Source: Bacteroidota bacterium
Lineage (GTDB): Bacteria; Bacteroidota; Bacteroidia; Bacteroidales; UBA10428
Assembly: GCA_023442525.1 (NCBI GenBank)
Contig: JAEZZA010000012.1
Location: 62,001-126,000 of the forward strand
DNA length: 64,000 bases
Direction of reading: 5' to 3'
In this document: in pieces, positions 17,817-27,626 of the stretch
Layout: the number at the start of each line of letters is the position of its first letter
Numbering within the stretch: position 1 is the stretch's first letter
Notes under the pieces: model-generated
What the model was told of the DNA's origin: nothing
The model's input: the letters and a program-made list of their open reading frames with translations, nothing else
Databases searched by the model: none
Made by a program: the position numbers and the translations under genes

Positions 17817-20258
17817 TTATTTCAGGGATATTTGGACGGTCTGGGATTTTAAATTATCAGCGGTGGCAGTGATGCTTGCCTCACCGTTTTGAAATACTGA
17901 TTTCACGATAATCATGGCCTTTCCGTAGAACAGTTTGATCTGATCGGCCTTGAATTCCTCAACCGACTGCGGATTTCCGTTGCCTACACCCGCAATCATT
18001 GCCGGACCGCTTATTGAAATCTTAACCATATTATCTGCCAACGGACACGGTATTCCGTTCTTATCCACGGCCTCCACGGTAATGTAACTGAGATCCATTC
18101 CATCAGCGCTAAGTGTAGTGCGATCTGCGGTGAGTTTTAAACGATAAGGTTCTCCGGCCGTACGCATAACCTGTTCACCTATCAGCTTACCTTCTTTATA
18201 TGCCACGGCTTTTAATTCGCCCGGTTCATATTTTACATTGTGCCACATCAGCCTGAACCGTTCTGCCGATTTTGGTGAATTGCCCTTTTTGCACTGCATT
18301 CCAAGCGATTTGCCATTCAGAAACAATTCGGCACAATCACCACTGGTATATACAAAAACAGGAATTTTATCGTGACCGCTTCCCGCCCAGTTCCAGTGGG
18401 GCAAAATATGAACGGTAGTTTCTGTGTTGTTCCAGTAGCTTTTATACAGAAAATACCGGTCTTTGGGAATTCCGCATAAATCGACAATTCCGAAATACGA
18501 GCTTCTCGATTCAAATGCACCCGGCATTCCAATGCTTTCCAGCATGAAATTTACGTAGGGTGTGGGTTCACCCAGGTAATCAAAACCGGTCCATACAAAT
18601 TCGCCGGCTACATATTCCTCATCCTGCTGCCACATGAAATCATCGTCGGGTATTTCGGCCCAGTATGGGGCATTTAAATCGTATGAGCTGATTTGCATGG
18701 AACGGCTGAACGTATCTTTTTTTGAAGGCAGCGGAAGTTCATAATATCCACGTGTACTTACAGTAGATCCCGATTCGCTTATAATTACCGATTTACCGGG
18801 TTCTAATTGTCGCGCCAGGACGTACCTGCGTTGATAATTCCAACTGTGTACATCGTAGTAATCAAAATGTCTCATAGCTGCTTCGCCGGTCATATCGCAT
18901 GCCATTGTTACCGGCCGTGTGGGATCGTATTTATTCACATAATTCACCATGGTATGCAGCCGGTGCAGTCCGTTATCCCTGTTGGTTTGTATATCGGCCA
19001 TTTCATTACCAACGCTCCAGATGAAAATCGACGGATGGTTCCGGTCGCGCTGAACAAAATTCCGAATGTTGCGATGGGCGAATTCATCAAAATCGGTTCC
19101 TTTCTTAAAATCGGCCTTGCCATCATATTTATCGAAGGCTTCGTTATAAACCAGTATTCCCATTTTATCGCACAACTCGAGTAATTCGGGAGCAGGGATA
19201 TTATGACTTGTACGAATTGCGTTGCAGCCCATCGATTTCATAATCTCGAGCTGACGTTCCATGGCCCTCGGATAGAATGCAGCCCCTAAAGGACCGTGAT
19301 CATGATGCAGGCAGACGCCTTTTAGCTGAACCCTTCTGTCGTTTAACCAGAAACCGTTATCGGCGGTAAATCGCATGGTTCGTATTCCAAAAGTAGTAAT
19401 GCGAGTATCCGGGACCGTATTTCCTCTGTAAACAATGGATTTTACAGTGTACAAAACCGGGTTATCAATGTCCCATCTCCGCGGATTGTTCAGCCCTATT
19501 GTAGTTTCCAGGCCTGTAGTATGATCGCCATAAACGATGCCTTCAATACTCTTGCGACCGACTTCTATTCCGGAATCATTGTAAACGATATTTTCTACCC
19601 GTACTTTTTCATCCCTGCCTGTGTTATTAACCAGGCTGTTCATTATCCTTACATCAGCATATTCAGGTTTCACAACCGGAGTTGTAATTTGAGTCCCCCA
19701 TATATTAAAATGAACGGGATCGGAAACAATCAGTTGTACTTTACGGTATATACCGGCACCGGGATACCAGCGGCTGTCGTGTTTCCGATTATCCACATGC
19801 ACAGCAACAACGTTATTTTCTTCCACATTGAGAAATGGTGTAATATCCAGGTAAAACGAATTATATCCGTAATCCCATGATCCGGCCATCTTACCGTTAA
19901 CAAAAACTTCGGGGTTCGACATCACACCGTCGAAAAGCAGGTAAATGGTTTTACCTTTCCAGGACGGATCAGATTTCATATTAAGCCGGTACCACCCCTC
20001 GTCACGCCAGGGCAGTTTACCGGTATTTCCGTCTCCATCAGGTATTACAGGGCCGTAAATTGCCCAGTCGTGCGGAAGGGTTACATTTTGCCATTTGGAA
20101 TCGTCGAAACCCGGTTGTGAAGCACTTTCAAAATTTCCCTTCGAGAATTTCCAACCGGTTTGAAGAGTGATAACTTCCGAAGCACTGGTGATAGAATAGT
20201 TCAATAAGAAGATCACAAATAATAAGACAAACTTACCTGGCACATATACTCCTCTCAT
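17817..20258 (-). CDS. GH2 beta-galactosidase-family glycosidase
   Basis: 813-residue secreted GH2 enzyme. A signal peptide (hydrophobic core about 10-25, cleavage near TSAS) is followed by the sugar-binding jelly roll with LPHDW, an immunoglobulin-like domain, the TIM barrel with GVCLHHDHGPLGAA and AIRTSHN, and C-terminal beta domains of the type found in Bacteroides beta-galactosidases (DUF4982 plus Big/Ig-like). Catalytic acid/base is Glu419 in SVGNEMAD and nucleophile Glu495 in ISESGS. Substrate could be a beta-galactoside or another beta-linked sugar. ATG at 20258 is preferred to an in-frame TTG at 20288, which lies inside a palindrome. It reads toward the terminator at 17783. Confidence 0.9.
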   Translation of the reverse strand: MRGVYVPGKFVLLFVIFLLNYSITSASEVITLQTGWKFSKGNFESASQPGFDDSKWQNVTLPHDWAIYGPVIPDGDGNTGKLPWRDEGWYRLNMKSDPSWKGKTIYLLFDGVMSNPEVFVNGKMAGSWDYGYNSFYLDITPFLNVEENNVVAVHVDNRKHDSRWYPGAGIYRKVQLIVSDPVHFNIWGTQITTPVVKPEYADVRIMNSLVNNTGRDEKVRVENIVYNDSGIEVGRKSIEGIVYGDHTTGLETTIGLNNPRRWDIDNPVLYTVKSIVYRGNTVPDTRITTFGIRTMRFTADNGFWLNDRRVQLKGVCLHHDHGPLGAAFYPRAMERQLEIMKSMGCNAIRTSHNIPAPELLELCDKMGILVYNEAFDKYDGKADFKKGTDFDEFAHRNIRNFVQRDRNHPSIFIWSVGNEMADIQTNRDNGLHRLHTMVNYVNKYDPTRPVTMACDMTGEAAMRHFDYYDVHSWNYQRRYVLARQLEPGKSVIISESGSTVSTRGYYELPLPSKKDTFSRSMQISSYDLNAPYWAEIPDDDFMWQQDEEYVAGEFVWTGFDYLGEPTPYVNFMLESIGMPGAFESRSSYFGIVDLCGIPKDRYFLYKSYWNNTETTVHILPHWNWAGSGHDKIPVFVYTSGDCAELFLNGKSLGMQCKKGNSPKSAERFRLMWHNVKYEPGELKAVAYKEGKLIGEQVMRTAGEPYRLKLTADRTTLSADGMDLSYITVEAVDKNGIPCPLADNMVKISISGPAMIAGVGNGNPQSVEEFKADQIKLFYGKAMIIVKSVFQNGEASITATADNLKSQTVQISLK

Positions 20259-20259
20259 A

Positions 20260-20288
20260 TTGCAAACAGTTATTTTTTCTGTTTGCAA
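20260..20288. promoter_or_regulatory. perfect palindrome at the GH2 start, putative operator
   Basis: TTGCAAACAG (20260-20269) and CTGTTTGCAA (20279-20288) are a perfect 10-base inverted repeat around a nine-base AT spacer, ending one base before the GH2 ATG. Size and symmetry fit a dimeric regulator's operator overlapping the transcription or translation start; a translation-blocking RNA hairpin is the alternative. A related palindrome is at 44036-44055. Confidence 0.5.
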
Positions 20289-20321
20289 GATAATGCTTTT
20301 ATGCCAGTAAGTGAACTATCG

Positions 20322-20762
20322 TTAATTGCCTTTATTTGAACAGTTGAACATCCAGTGAATACCGAATTTGTCTTCGCAGCTGCCGTAATAGTCCCCCCAG
20401 AACATATCCTGAAGTTCCTGTTCTACTTTTCCGCCTTTCGACAAAGCATCAAAAAGCCGTTTAGTTTCCTCGCGGGTATCGGTATGCAGGCTTATATAAA
20501 TATTATTTCCGCGATTGACCTTAAAACCCATTGATTCGGGGGCATCTGTACCCATCAGGTAATGCCCGCCCAATATTGGCAAAGCAACGTGCATTACCAG
20601 GTTTTTATCGCTTTCAGGTATTGGAGGATTATCATCAGAAACCGGAATGTCTTTAAAGCGATTGATTCCGCCTTCAAAATCACCGCCAAATACTGATTTG
20701 TAAAAGTTAAATGCTTCTTCGGTATTCCTTGGAAAATTCAAGTATGTGCCTACTCTTGCCAT
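20322..20762 (-). CDS. VOC-family (PhnB-like glyoxalase fold) protein
   Basis: 146-residue cytoplasmic protein of the vicinal-oxygen-chelate fold, PhnB-like subgroup: RVGTYLNFPRNTEEAFNFYK at the start, then GGHYLMGTD and a C-terminal WGDYYGSCEDKFGIHW stretch. Function within the subgroup is generally unknown; relatives occur beside SRPBCC/AHSA1 proteins, as here. ATG at 20762 was chosen; an in-frame GTG at 20795 would overlap the upstream gene. The SRPBCC gene ends 19 bases upstream, so the two are almost certainly cotranscribed. Confidence 0.85.
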   Translation of the reverse strand: MARVGTYLNFPRNTEEAFNFYKSVFGGDFEGGINRFKDIPVSDDNPPIPESDKNLVMHVALPILGGHYLMGTDAPESMGFKVNRGNNIYISLHTDTREETKRLFDALSKGGKVEQELQDMFWGDYYGSCEDKFGIHWMFNCSNKGN

Positions 20763-20781
20763 GGTTTGGTTAAGTTTTATT

Positions 20782-21663
20782 TCAATCCGACTCACAAATT
20801 TCTTTTAGTTTTTGCAAGGCCTGAGGCCAGGTATCCATAAAGTATTGTTTGTATTCGTCCGTGATATCGAGTTCAACTGAAACAAGTGTTTTACCATCCT
20901 GATCCTTGAATTTGTAATTCTCAAAGGCTCCTGCCCATGTTTCAACCTGCGGTCCGGCAAGTAATTCCTTGTCGTTTTCCAAAATACCGATGTGTTCGAT
21001 ACTTATATATCTGAAGGGTATATTCTCACGAATTATGCTTACCATTCCGCCAAGGTTGCCTTCAGGCGATTCCCCAATGAAATGTATTTTGGAACCCTTT
21101 TCCCATGACCCTTTAAACCGGGAGGTCGGATTGAAAACCGAAGTCCATTCGCTGTATTTTTTTTCATCGATCATAGTGGAATAAACCTTCTGGGTGCTGG
21201 CATCTATTATTGTGCTAAAGTGAAGGCGCTCCAGACGTTTGCAACGTTCCACATATTTTCTGAAGTTGTTCAGAATAGCCTGCCAGCCCTGTTGTTGTAA
21301 ATCGACCGGATTGTGAGCCTCCGTCTCGACTACCATGGTTATAAGAGTCTTACTGTCATCCGAATCGAAAGTTATTCTTACATTTCGTCCATCATCAATG
21401 GTATATTTAATTTGTTTCAACAGGACCACGGAATCATATACGCCATTAAAATCAAATCCGTCGCTTCCATCCCTTGATTCCATTCGAATATAAAATTTCC
21501 CTCCTGTGCGGACATCATTCTCAGCTACAGGTGCATGCCAGTCGTCGGATGCATGAGCCCAGTTTACGATGTGCTTGGGGTCGGTCCAATATTTCCATAC
21601 CTTTTCAACGACTTCGTTGACTTCAGCCTTAACGGTGATGGTTGTTTTAGATGCAGTTATCAT
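20782..21663 (-). CDS. double SRPBCC/AHSA1-domain protein
   Basis: 293-residue cytoplasmic protein with two START-like SRPBCC domains of the AHSA1 type: residues about 8-145 (KVWKYWTDPKHIVNWAHASDDW; later GWQAILNNFRKYVE) and about 148-290 (KVYSTMIDEKKYSEWTSVF; TWPQALQKLKEICE). These domains form a hydrophobic ligand pocket; ligands are unknown. It pairs with the downstream VOC protein, a common combination in Bacteroidetes stress or unknown-function operons. Two domains in one chain is less usual than the single-domain form. Confidence 0.85.
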   Translation of the reverse strand: MITASKTTITVKAEVNEVVEKVWKYWTDPKHIVNWAHASDDWHAPVAENDVRTGGKFYIRMESRDGSDGFDFNGVYDSVVLLKQIKYTIDDGRNVRITFDSDDSKTLITMVVETEAHNPVDLQQQGWQAILNNFRKYVERCKRLERLHFSTIIDASTQKVYSTMIDEKKYSEWTSVFNPTSRFKGSWEKGSKIHFIGESPEGNLGGMVSIIRENIPFRYISIEHIGILENDKELLAGPQVETWAGAFENYKFKDQDGKTLVSVELDITDEYKQYFMDTWPQALQKLKEICESD

Positions 21664-21787
21664 GATGCTTTAATTTATATACATGATATGTCAACAATAC
21701 TTTAAAGCTAATGTTCAGGAGTTCCGGCATACCCGGGATATAAATTTCTATTCCCTTTTTTATTAATTTTAAACAAAACTCAATACT

Positions 21788-22732
21788 ATGTCGAACCGCA
21801 GGTCATTCATTCAAAAATCGCTGATGGCTACATCGCTTACCGCTCTTGGTGCTGTATCTTTTGCCGGTGAAAATGTCAAAAAGGAAAAAAAACCGGTTCG
21901 TAATAAAATAGGAGTGTCTACTTACTCATTTTGGCAGTTCAACGGTCCAAAAGAAAACTCACCTATTGAAAAGTGTATTGATCTTGCGGCTGAGATGGGA
22001 TTTGACGGAATTGAATTCCTGCTTATGCAGATGGCATCGGAAGACAATTCATATCTGCAGAAACTGAAACGTCAGGCATTTTATGCCGGTCTGGATATCA
22101 TGGGCTTTTCAACTCATCAGGGATTTGTGTATCCCGATAAACAGAAACGCGAAGAGGAAATCGCCAAAACTATCAGGCAGATCGAACTGGCCTATATGCT
22201 CGGTATTCCTACCATGCGATTGAATACAGGAAGATGGAATACTATAAAATCGTTCGACGAATTAATGGCCAATAAAGGGATTGAACCCATTCTTGAAGGA
22301 TACACAATCGATCAGGGATTCGAATGGGTGATTGACGCAATCGGACAATGCATACCCACGGCGGAGAAATGCGGTGTTGTGCTGGGTCTCGAAAATCACT
22401 GGGGCCTTGGCAGAACAGCAAAAGGTGTGTTACGAATAGTTGATGCAATTAATTCTCCCTGGCTGCAAATTACAAGTGACACCGGTAATTTTCTCGAAAA
22501 TCAATATGAGCAACTCGAAATGATGGCTTCCAGGACCTTCCTTATACAGGCCAAAACTTATTTCGGGGGAGGCAAGTGGTATACTCTGGATATTGATTAT
22601 AAAAGGGTTGCCGAAATATTCAGGAATACCGGTTACCGCGGATATATTTCCATTGAATTCGAAGGTAACGAAGATCCGATGACGGCAGTTCCCAAAAGCC
22701 TCGATCTGATCCGGTCGGCCTTTAACATGTAG
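21788..22732 (+). CDS. exported sugar phosphate isomerase/epimerase-like TIM barrel (second copy)
   Basis: 314 residues. N terminus SNRRSFIQKSLMATSLTALGAVSFA is a twin-arginine-like signal. The mature part is a xylose-isomerase-like/AP-endonuclease-2 TIM barrel: GVSTYSFWQF, GFDGIEFL, VLGLENHWG, LQITSDTGN and YISIEFEGNE supply candidate metal ligands. It is only distantly similar to the protein at 16854, so it is probably a separate specificity. It stands alone between the divergent SRPBCC gene and the T9SS cluster. Reaction unknown; related exported proteins act on sugars or keto-sugars. Confidence 0.82.
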   Translation: MSNRRSFIQKSLMATSLTALGAVSFAGENVKKEKKPVRNKIGVSTYSFWQFNGPKENSPIEKCIDLAAEMGFDGIEFLLMQMASEDNSYLQKLKRQAFYAGLDIMGFSTHQGFVYPDKQKREEEIAKTIRQIELAYMLGIPTMRLNTGRWNTIKSFDELMANKGIEPILEGYTIDQGFEWVIDAIGQCIPTAEKCGVVLGLENHWGLGRTAKGVLRIVDAINSPWLQITSDTGNFLENQYEQLEMMASRTFLIQAKTYFGGGKWYTLDIDYKRVAEIFRNTGYRGYISIEFEGNEDPMTAVPKSLDLIRSAFNM

Positions 22733-22866
22733 AAATTAACCTGCTTTCATACACCCGATTACCCGGCCATTCAATCCGGTAATGTAACCTCTGCCCGGAA
22801 AATTCGTTACATTCTTACTACCAAGCCGGATTATTACATGTGTTGGATTTATACTTGGGCTTTGTT

Positions 22867-24897
22867 ATGAGGTTCATAGCAATATTAGTTATTGTATGTT
22901 TTGGGCAGGCATTGAATTCTCAGACTTATAGTTCGAGAAACAATTTCACGGGCGACTGGATGTCTCCTGCTACATGGAACTATGCATGGTCGAGTCCGTC
23001 AGCCACGGTAAACGGAACCAATCTGAATATTTACGGTTATGTTTCTCTCCATGATAACCTAAGTATTTCAGGGACACTCTGTACACTTACTGTTTATGAT
23101 ACTCTTGTGATCTATGGCAATCTTTTTCTTGGAAACAATATCTATCTAAATATTAGAGATAACGCGCTGGTTATCGTAAAAGGGAGCTTAACAATATCTA
23201 CCAATACCAATATTGTTGCAAACGGTTATATGATTATGACCGGGGATCTCAGTAATACAAGCGAAATTTACTTCGGTTCGTTCTTGCCGGGAATTCCCTC
23301 TCGCGTTTTTTTCGGAGGTACTGTGCCCCAACTTGACCTGATAAATTATCCGGTACTTGATTGTGATAATCCGTTTTGGATTCAGTTTGAACACTCCGGC
23401 TGTACTTATGGTAACACAGCCGACCTTATGGAGGATCCTGTTTACCCGTTTTTTATATCTACCTGCCGGACTGGCGTAAGTGTAAGCAGCAACAGCCCTC
23501 TGTGTGAAAATGAAGAGCTTCAGCTCACGGCAAGAGGCGGCTTACAATATCAATGGAGCGGACCTTCGGGATATAGAAGTAACCAACAGAATCCGGTCAT
23601 TCAAAACACATCCGCTTCGTCCTCCGGAATTTATCTGGTGCAGATAAGTTCCCCGGGATGCATCATTACCGACACTGTTTTTGTTATGGTTAAGCCCCGA
23701 CCTGTTGTTTCGCTTAACATAAATACGCCGGTATGTGAAGGACATACAATTTATCTGAGTGCTTCGGGAGCAGAAGAATATCAGTGGAGTGGCCCGGATT
23801 CCTTTGTCAGTACTTTGGCTTCGCCCTCCATAAACGGGGCACAGCCTTCAATGCAAGGAAAATATACCGTAAAAGGAATAACCAACGGGTGTGAGGATAC
23901 AGACTCGGCTATTCTTGCAGTAAATCCTGTACCGTTGGTATCTGCATCAGTCACATCACCTGTTTGTGAAGGTACCCTGGTGAGTTTTTCGGCTACAGGT
24001 GCAGGGGATTATGAATGGAACGGTCCGGACAACTTTTCAAGCAATGAAAGCAATCCCGGCATTCCGGATGTGAAGGTGAAGGCAACAGGTATATACATAG
24101 TACAGGGCTTTTCGCTGGGCTGCACAAACAGCGATACTGTGTTTCTGGAGATCAATCCTTCACCTGGTTTATCGGTAAGTAATAACGGGCCTTTCTGTGA
24201 GGGCGACCATATCGAATTGAAAGCATCGGGAGGTAAAGAATTTCAATGGACCGGGCCTTCAGGATTTCAATCCAACGAACAGAATCCCGTGATACCAGAT
24301 GCCGATCCTGCACATAGCGGTGAATACTTTGTTAAGTCGATTACATCCGCGGGATGTTCCGATTCAGTGGTGGTATCCCTGATTGTAAAACCATACCCCG
24401 AAGCATTTGCAGGTGAGGATATTATTCTGGAAGATGAAAATCAAACCCATCTGTATGCAGATGGTATCGGATATGAAAAGGGTGAATGGACCATTTTATC
24501 GGGATCAGGAGTTTTTTCAAACAGGCTTTCACCGGTGTCATTATTGTCTGAATTACCCGAAGGTGAAAGCAGGTTGAAATGGACTACTTCAAACGGACAT
24601 TGTACAGCTTCGGACGAAGTTGTCATTACAGTAATCCCGTTGTTCATACCCAATGTAATCACCCCCAATTCCGACGGAAAAAATGATCATCTGGTAATCA
24701 GTGCCCTTGGCGAGAATGCTGAGTTAATCGTATTTAACCGTATGGGGATCACGGTGTATTCTACAACCAATTATGCGAATGACTGGAACGGAGTGAATAA
24801 TGCAGGAAATGACCTGCCCGATGACACGTATTACTATGTATTAAAAACCGGCAAGGGACACATTCACAAGGGTTCAATACTTATCAAGCGAAGATGA
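22867..24897 (+). CDS. Ig-repeat cell-surface protein with T9SS type-B C-terminal domain
   Basis: 676-residue secreted protein. A signal peptide (MRFIAILVIVCFG, cleavage near NSQ) leads to an N-terminal region of beta-strand repeats (about 20-190), then four Ig-like repeats of about 77 residues (205-510), each with PxCEG, a YxWxGPxxF segment and a GC near its end. The C terminus (593-676) starts FIPNVITPNSDGKNDHL and is the gliding-motility-associated CHU_C/type-B sorting domain, so export by the type IX system and surface attachment are predicted. ATG at 22867 was chosen over upstream in-frame GTG. The stop overlaps the PorP/SprF start by four bases, which fits the rule that type-B substrates travel with an SprF-like partner. 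Confidence 0.88.
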   Translation: MRFIAILVIVCFGQALNSQTYSSRNNFTGDWMSPATWNYAWSSPSATVNGTNLNIYGYVSLHDNLSISGTLCTLTVYDTLVIYGNLFLGNNIYLNIRDNALVIVKGSLTISTNTNIVANGYMIMTGDLSNTSEIYFGSFLPGIPSRVFFGGTVPQLDLINYPVLDCDNPFWIQFEHSGCTYGNTADLMEDPVYPFFISTCRTGVSVSSNSPLCENEELQLTARGGLQYQWSGPSGYRSNQQNPVIQNTSASSSGIYLVQISSPGCIITDTVFVMVKPRPVVSLNINTPVCEGHTIYLSASGAEEYQWSGPDSFVSTLASPSINGAQPSMQGKYTVKGITNGCEDTDSAILAVNPVPLVSASVTSPVCEGTLVSFSATGAGDYEWNGPDNFSSNESNPGIPDVKVKATGIYIVQGFSLGCTNSDTVFLEINPSPGLSVSNNGPFCEGDHIELKASGGKEFQWTGPSGFQSNEQNPVIPDADPAHSGEYFVKSITSAGCSDSVVVSLIVKPYPEAFAGEDIILEDENQTHLYADGIGYEKGEWTILSGSGVFSNRLSPVSLLSELPEGESRLKWTTSNGHCTASDEVVITVIPLFIPNVITPNSDGKNDHLVISALGENAELIVFNRMGITVYSTTNYANDWNGVNNAGNDLPDDTYYYVLKTGKGHIHKGSILIKRR

Positions 24898-25808
24898 AAT
24901 ACCTCGCAATCATATCATTTTTGCTGATAGTTAATACAGTCACAGGTCAGCTCTTTCCGGTATCGGATTTTTATGTTTTAAACAGCCTGGTTATTAATCC
25001 TGCCTGCGCCGGAAGTCAGGATGCCTTGAGTACTACATTTCAACACCGGAATCAGTGGGTGGGATTCAATGATGCACCTAAAAGCAGCATGCTATCTGCT
25101 CACGCACCATTTTTCAACGATCAAATGGGACTCGGTTTACTTCTGAACCGGCACACTTTTGGAATATACCGCGAAACAAGCATAATGGGAAATTATGCTT
25201 ACCGGCTTAATCTTCATAATGGCAAATTATCCATGGGAATCGCCTTCGGTGTTACCTCGTATAAAATTGCCTGGAATGATTTACAGGCATCCGATCCTGA
25301 TGATGAATTACTTACGGATAATTCTGTTAACAATACAGTTCCTGATTTCAGTGTGGGAAGTTACTATGAAACCAACAGGTATTTTATTGGCTTTTCAATT
25401 CCTTTCTTCCTGAGCCATGAGTCGGATGATAATTCAGGCAAACTGGTTACGCGAAATAAAACCGATGCTTATAATTACTTTCTTACCGGAGGGTATTCGA
25501 TTTCGGTCAATAGTTTTTTGAATCTCAAACCGTCGGTAGTACTCATATACAACAAGTATTCCAGCTTGCAGGGAGATATTCACTTTCAGGCCGAATTGTG
25601 GGAGAGGCTCAGGGCAGGAGCCGGATATCGCACATCAGGGGTATTTATCGGTGTTATCGGCATTAACGTGAACCGGCAGTTGAGAGTTTCGTACTCGTTC
25701 GACAGTGATTCAGGGAAAGCTGGTAATTACCGCCGTGGATCACATGAAATTATGGTCGGTTACCTGTTCAGATATGCCAGAAACGTTATTAGTCCCCTTG
25801 ATATTTAA
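24894..25808 (+). CDS. PorP/SprF family type IX secretion outer-membrane protein
   Basis: 304-residue outer-membrane barrel of the PorP/SprF family. Signal peptide ends near VTGQ; the family opening LFPVSDFYVLNSLVINPACAGS is followed by FQHRNQWVGF and PFFNDQMGLGLLLNR. SprF proteins are needed for secretion or attachment of their cognate type-B substrate such as SprB. The ATGA overlap with the upstream Ig-repeat gene shows translational coupling, so the pair is a substrate and its dedicated partner. Four bases separate it from the following PD40/PKD gene. Confidence 0.92.
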   Translation: MKYLAIISFLLIVNTVTGQLFPVSDFYVLNSLVINPACAGSQDALSTTFQHRNQWVGFNDAPKSSMLSAHAPFFNDQMGLGLLLNRHTFGIYRETSIMGNYAYRLNLHNGKLSMGIAFGVTSYKIAWNDLQASDPDDELLTDNSVNNTVPDFSVGSYYETNRYFIGFSIPFFLSHESDDNSGKLVTRNKTDAYNYFLTGGYSISVNSFLNLKPSVVLIYNKYSSLQGDIHFQAELWERLRAGAGYRTSGVFIGVIGINVNRQLRVSYSFDSDSGKAGNYRRGSHEIMVGYLFRYARNVISPLDI

Positions 25809-25811
25809 TCT

Positions 25812-27626
25812 ATGAAAGCATTTTGTAATATACAATTCCTGAATATTACCGCTTTCATAGCAATTGTTATTCCTTTATCCTTTTCTGAATCAATTTCCGG
25901 GCAGGAAATCAGAGTAGAGAAAATTTCAGCCAGCACCCGCATTTATGACGAACTGGCGCCTGTATATTATCGTAACGGAATTGTTTTTTGCACAAACCGC
26001 AGGACGAATTCTCTTATAGGTTATTCAAACGCTGATACACGACCCTTTAAACTATTTTATTCCGAGGAAAATTCGTCGGGACGCTGGAAACTGCCCATAC
26101 TTTTTTCAAAGGAAATCACGGGTACATTTAATGAAGGCCCTGCTACTTTCGACAGGAAGGGGGAATCAATTTATTTTACCAGGAATAATTCGGTATCGGG
26201 CCGTTTTTCGAACGTGAATGACGCCTCGGAAAAGCTTGGTATTTATTCTGCCGAAATGATAAACGGTTTTTGGCAGAATATTCAGGCTTTTAAGCATAAC
26301 AATCCGGATTACACTTTTGCAACTCCATCACTATCGTTTGATGGCCAAAGACTCTTTTTTTCTTCGGATAAGCCAGGCGGCTTCGGAGGAATGGATATCT
26401 ATTACTGCGATAAATGCGGGAATGGTTGGTGCGATCCGGTAAATGCTGGTGAGGGGATTAATTCGAAGGGGAATGAAACCTATCCCTTCATTGATCGTGC
26501 CGGCAGACTGTGGTTCGCTTCTGATGGCTGGCCCGGACTGGGTGGTAAGGATATATTTTATGCTTTTGAAGCAGATGGTGAATGGATGAAGGCCGTGAGT
26601 GCCGATTCACTGATTAACTCTGCTACCGATGATTATGGGATAGTAGTTGATTCTACAGGACTTAACGGATATTTCACCTCAAACCGGCATTCATCTGAAG
26701 ATATTTTCAGGTTTACCACAATCCTTCCCGAATTTACCGACTGCGACACGTTCAGTGAACCCCCGTTCTGCTTTACAATTTACGATGAGCGCTATAGTCC
26801 CAATGACACACTCGACCTGGTATATGAATGGAACTTCGGTAATGGTATCATAAAAAAGGGACATCAGGTGAAGCATTGTTTTCCGGGTCCGGGCGAATAT
26901 ACCATTTCGCTTGACATAACTGATAGAATTACGGGGGATACCATTGCGTGGAAGGTAGAATATCCGGTTTCACTGGATCGCCCGGATCAACTTTTTGTTC
27001 AGGCACCTGATATCAGTATAGCTGGTAAAGAAATTGCTTTCAACACCAACGGATCCATTTTGGCGGGGTCCGATGTTATGAACTACTCATGGAATTTCGG
27101 TGAAGGTTTTAAATCAGGATTATTCTTTATGGAGCATAAGTTTATGGATCCCGGCAGTTATACAGTTACGGTTGGAATGAAAAATGAATACGGCATTGGA
27201 TGTGTATCCAGGGAGATCAGAATACTCAATTCGGTTAAAGAGATATCAAGGATTGAAAACGTTGATCAAACCAGGGTAACGTTATTGTCAGATGTTGATA
27301 TTCCTTCTGCAGTACTTGCTGCATTTGATAAAAAGGCAAAAGATCCGAAGGTAACTATTGATGAGAATGGTATTCATGAGAAAACATCAATGTGGCTTGA
27401 ATACCTTGCTTCGTTGCTTAAGGAATATCATCTGCATTTAGATATCCAGGTTTACAATGCAGGTGACCGTCAGAAAGCCGTTCAGGATTCGCGGGAACTG
27501 GAGTATTTTCTTAAAGACCACTTAGATCAGAACCAGTTCAATGTTCATGCCGCCGAATTGAAAAATATACTGGGCGAAGATAAGAGCACAGCGCGTATTG
27601 TTTATGAATTCATTATAACCCGGTAA
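25812..27626 (+). CDS. PD40 propeller/PKD-domain periplasmic protein, PorE-like
   Basis: 604-residue exported protein with a hydrophobic signal region. Residues about 55-310 hold WD40-like PD40 beta-propeller strands (FNEGPATFDRKGESIYFTRN, SFDGQRLFFSSDKPGGFGG, DIYY/DIFYA repeats). Two PKD-type domains follow (about 315-395 with YEWNFGNG, and about 397-475 with YSWNFGEG). The C-terminal 130 residues look like a degenerate OmpA-type or SPOR-like alpha/beta domain. PD40 plus peptidoglycan-binding proteins such as PorE act in T9SS; here the gene abuts PorP/SprF, so a T9SS accessory role is inferred. It overlaps the next gene by one base. Confidence 0.8.
   Translation: MKAFCNIQFLNITAFIAIVIPLSFSESISGQEIRVEKISASTRIYDELAPVYYRNGIVFCTNRRTNSLIGYSNADTRPFKLFYSEENSSGRWKLPILFSKEITGTFNEGPATFDRKGESIYFTRNNSVSGRFSNVNDASEKLGIYSAEMINGFWQNIQAFKHNNPDYTFATPSLSFDGQRLFFSSDKPGGFGGMDIYYCDKCGNGWCDPVNAGEGINSKGNETYPFIDRAGRLWFASDGWPGLGGKDIFYAFEADGEWMKAVSADSLINSATDDYGIVVDSTGLNGYFTSNRHSSEDIFRFTTILPEFTDCDTFSEPPFCFTIYDERYSPNDTLDLVYEWNFGNGIIKKGHQVKHCFPGPGEYTISLDITDRITGDTIAWKVEYPVSLDRPDQLFVQAPDISIAGKEIAFNTNGSILAGSDVMNYSWNFGEGFKSGLFFMEHKFMDPGSYTVTVGMKNEYGIGCVSREIRILNSVKEISRIENVDQTRVTLLSDVDIPSAVLAAFDKKAKDPKVTIDENGIHEKTSMWLEYLASLLKEYHLHLDIQVYNAGDRQKAVQDSRELEYFLKDHLDQNQFNVHAAELKNILGEDKSTARIVYEFIITR

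Noticed and set aside
20763..20795. GTG start for the VOC protein
   Set aside because: It would overlap the SRPBCC gene and adds residues not matching the family; ATG at 20762 begins the conserved fold.
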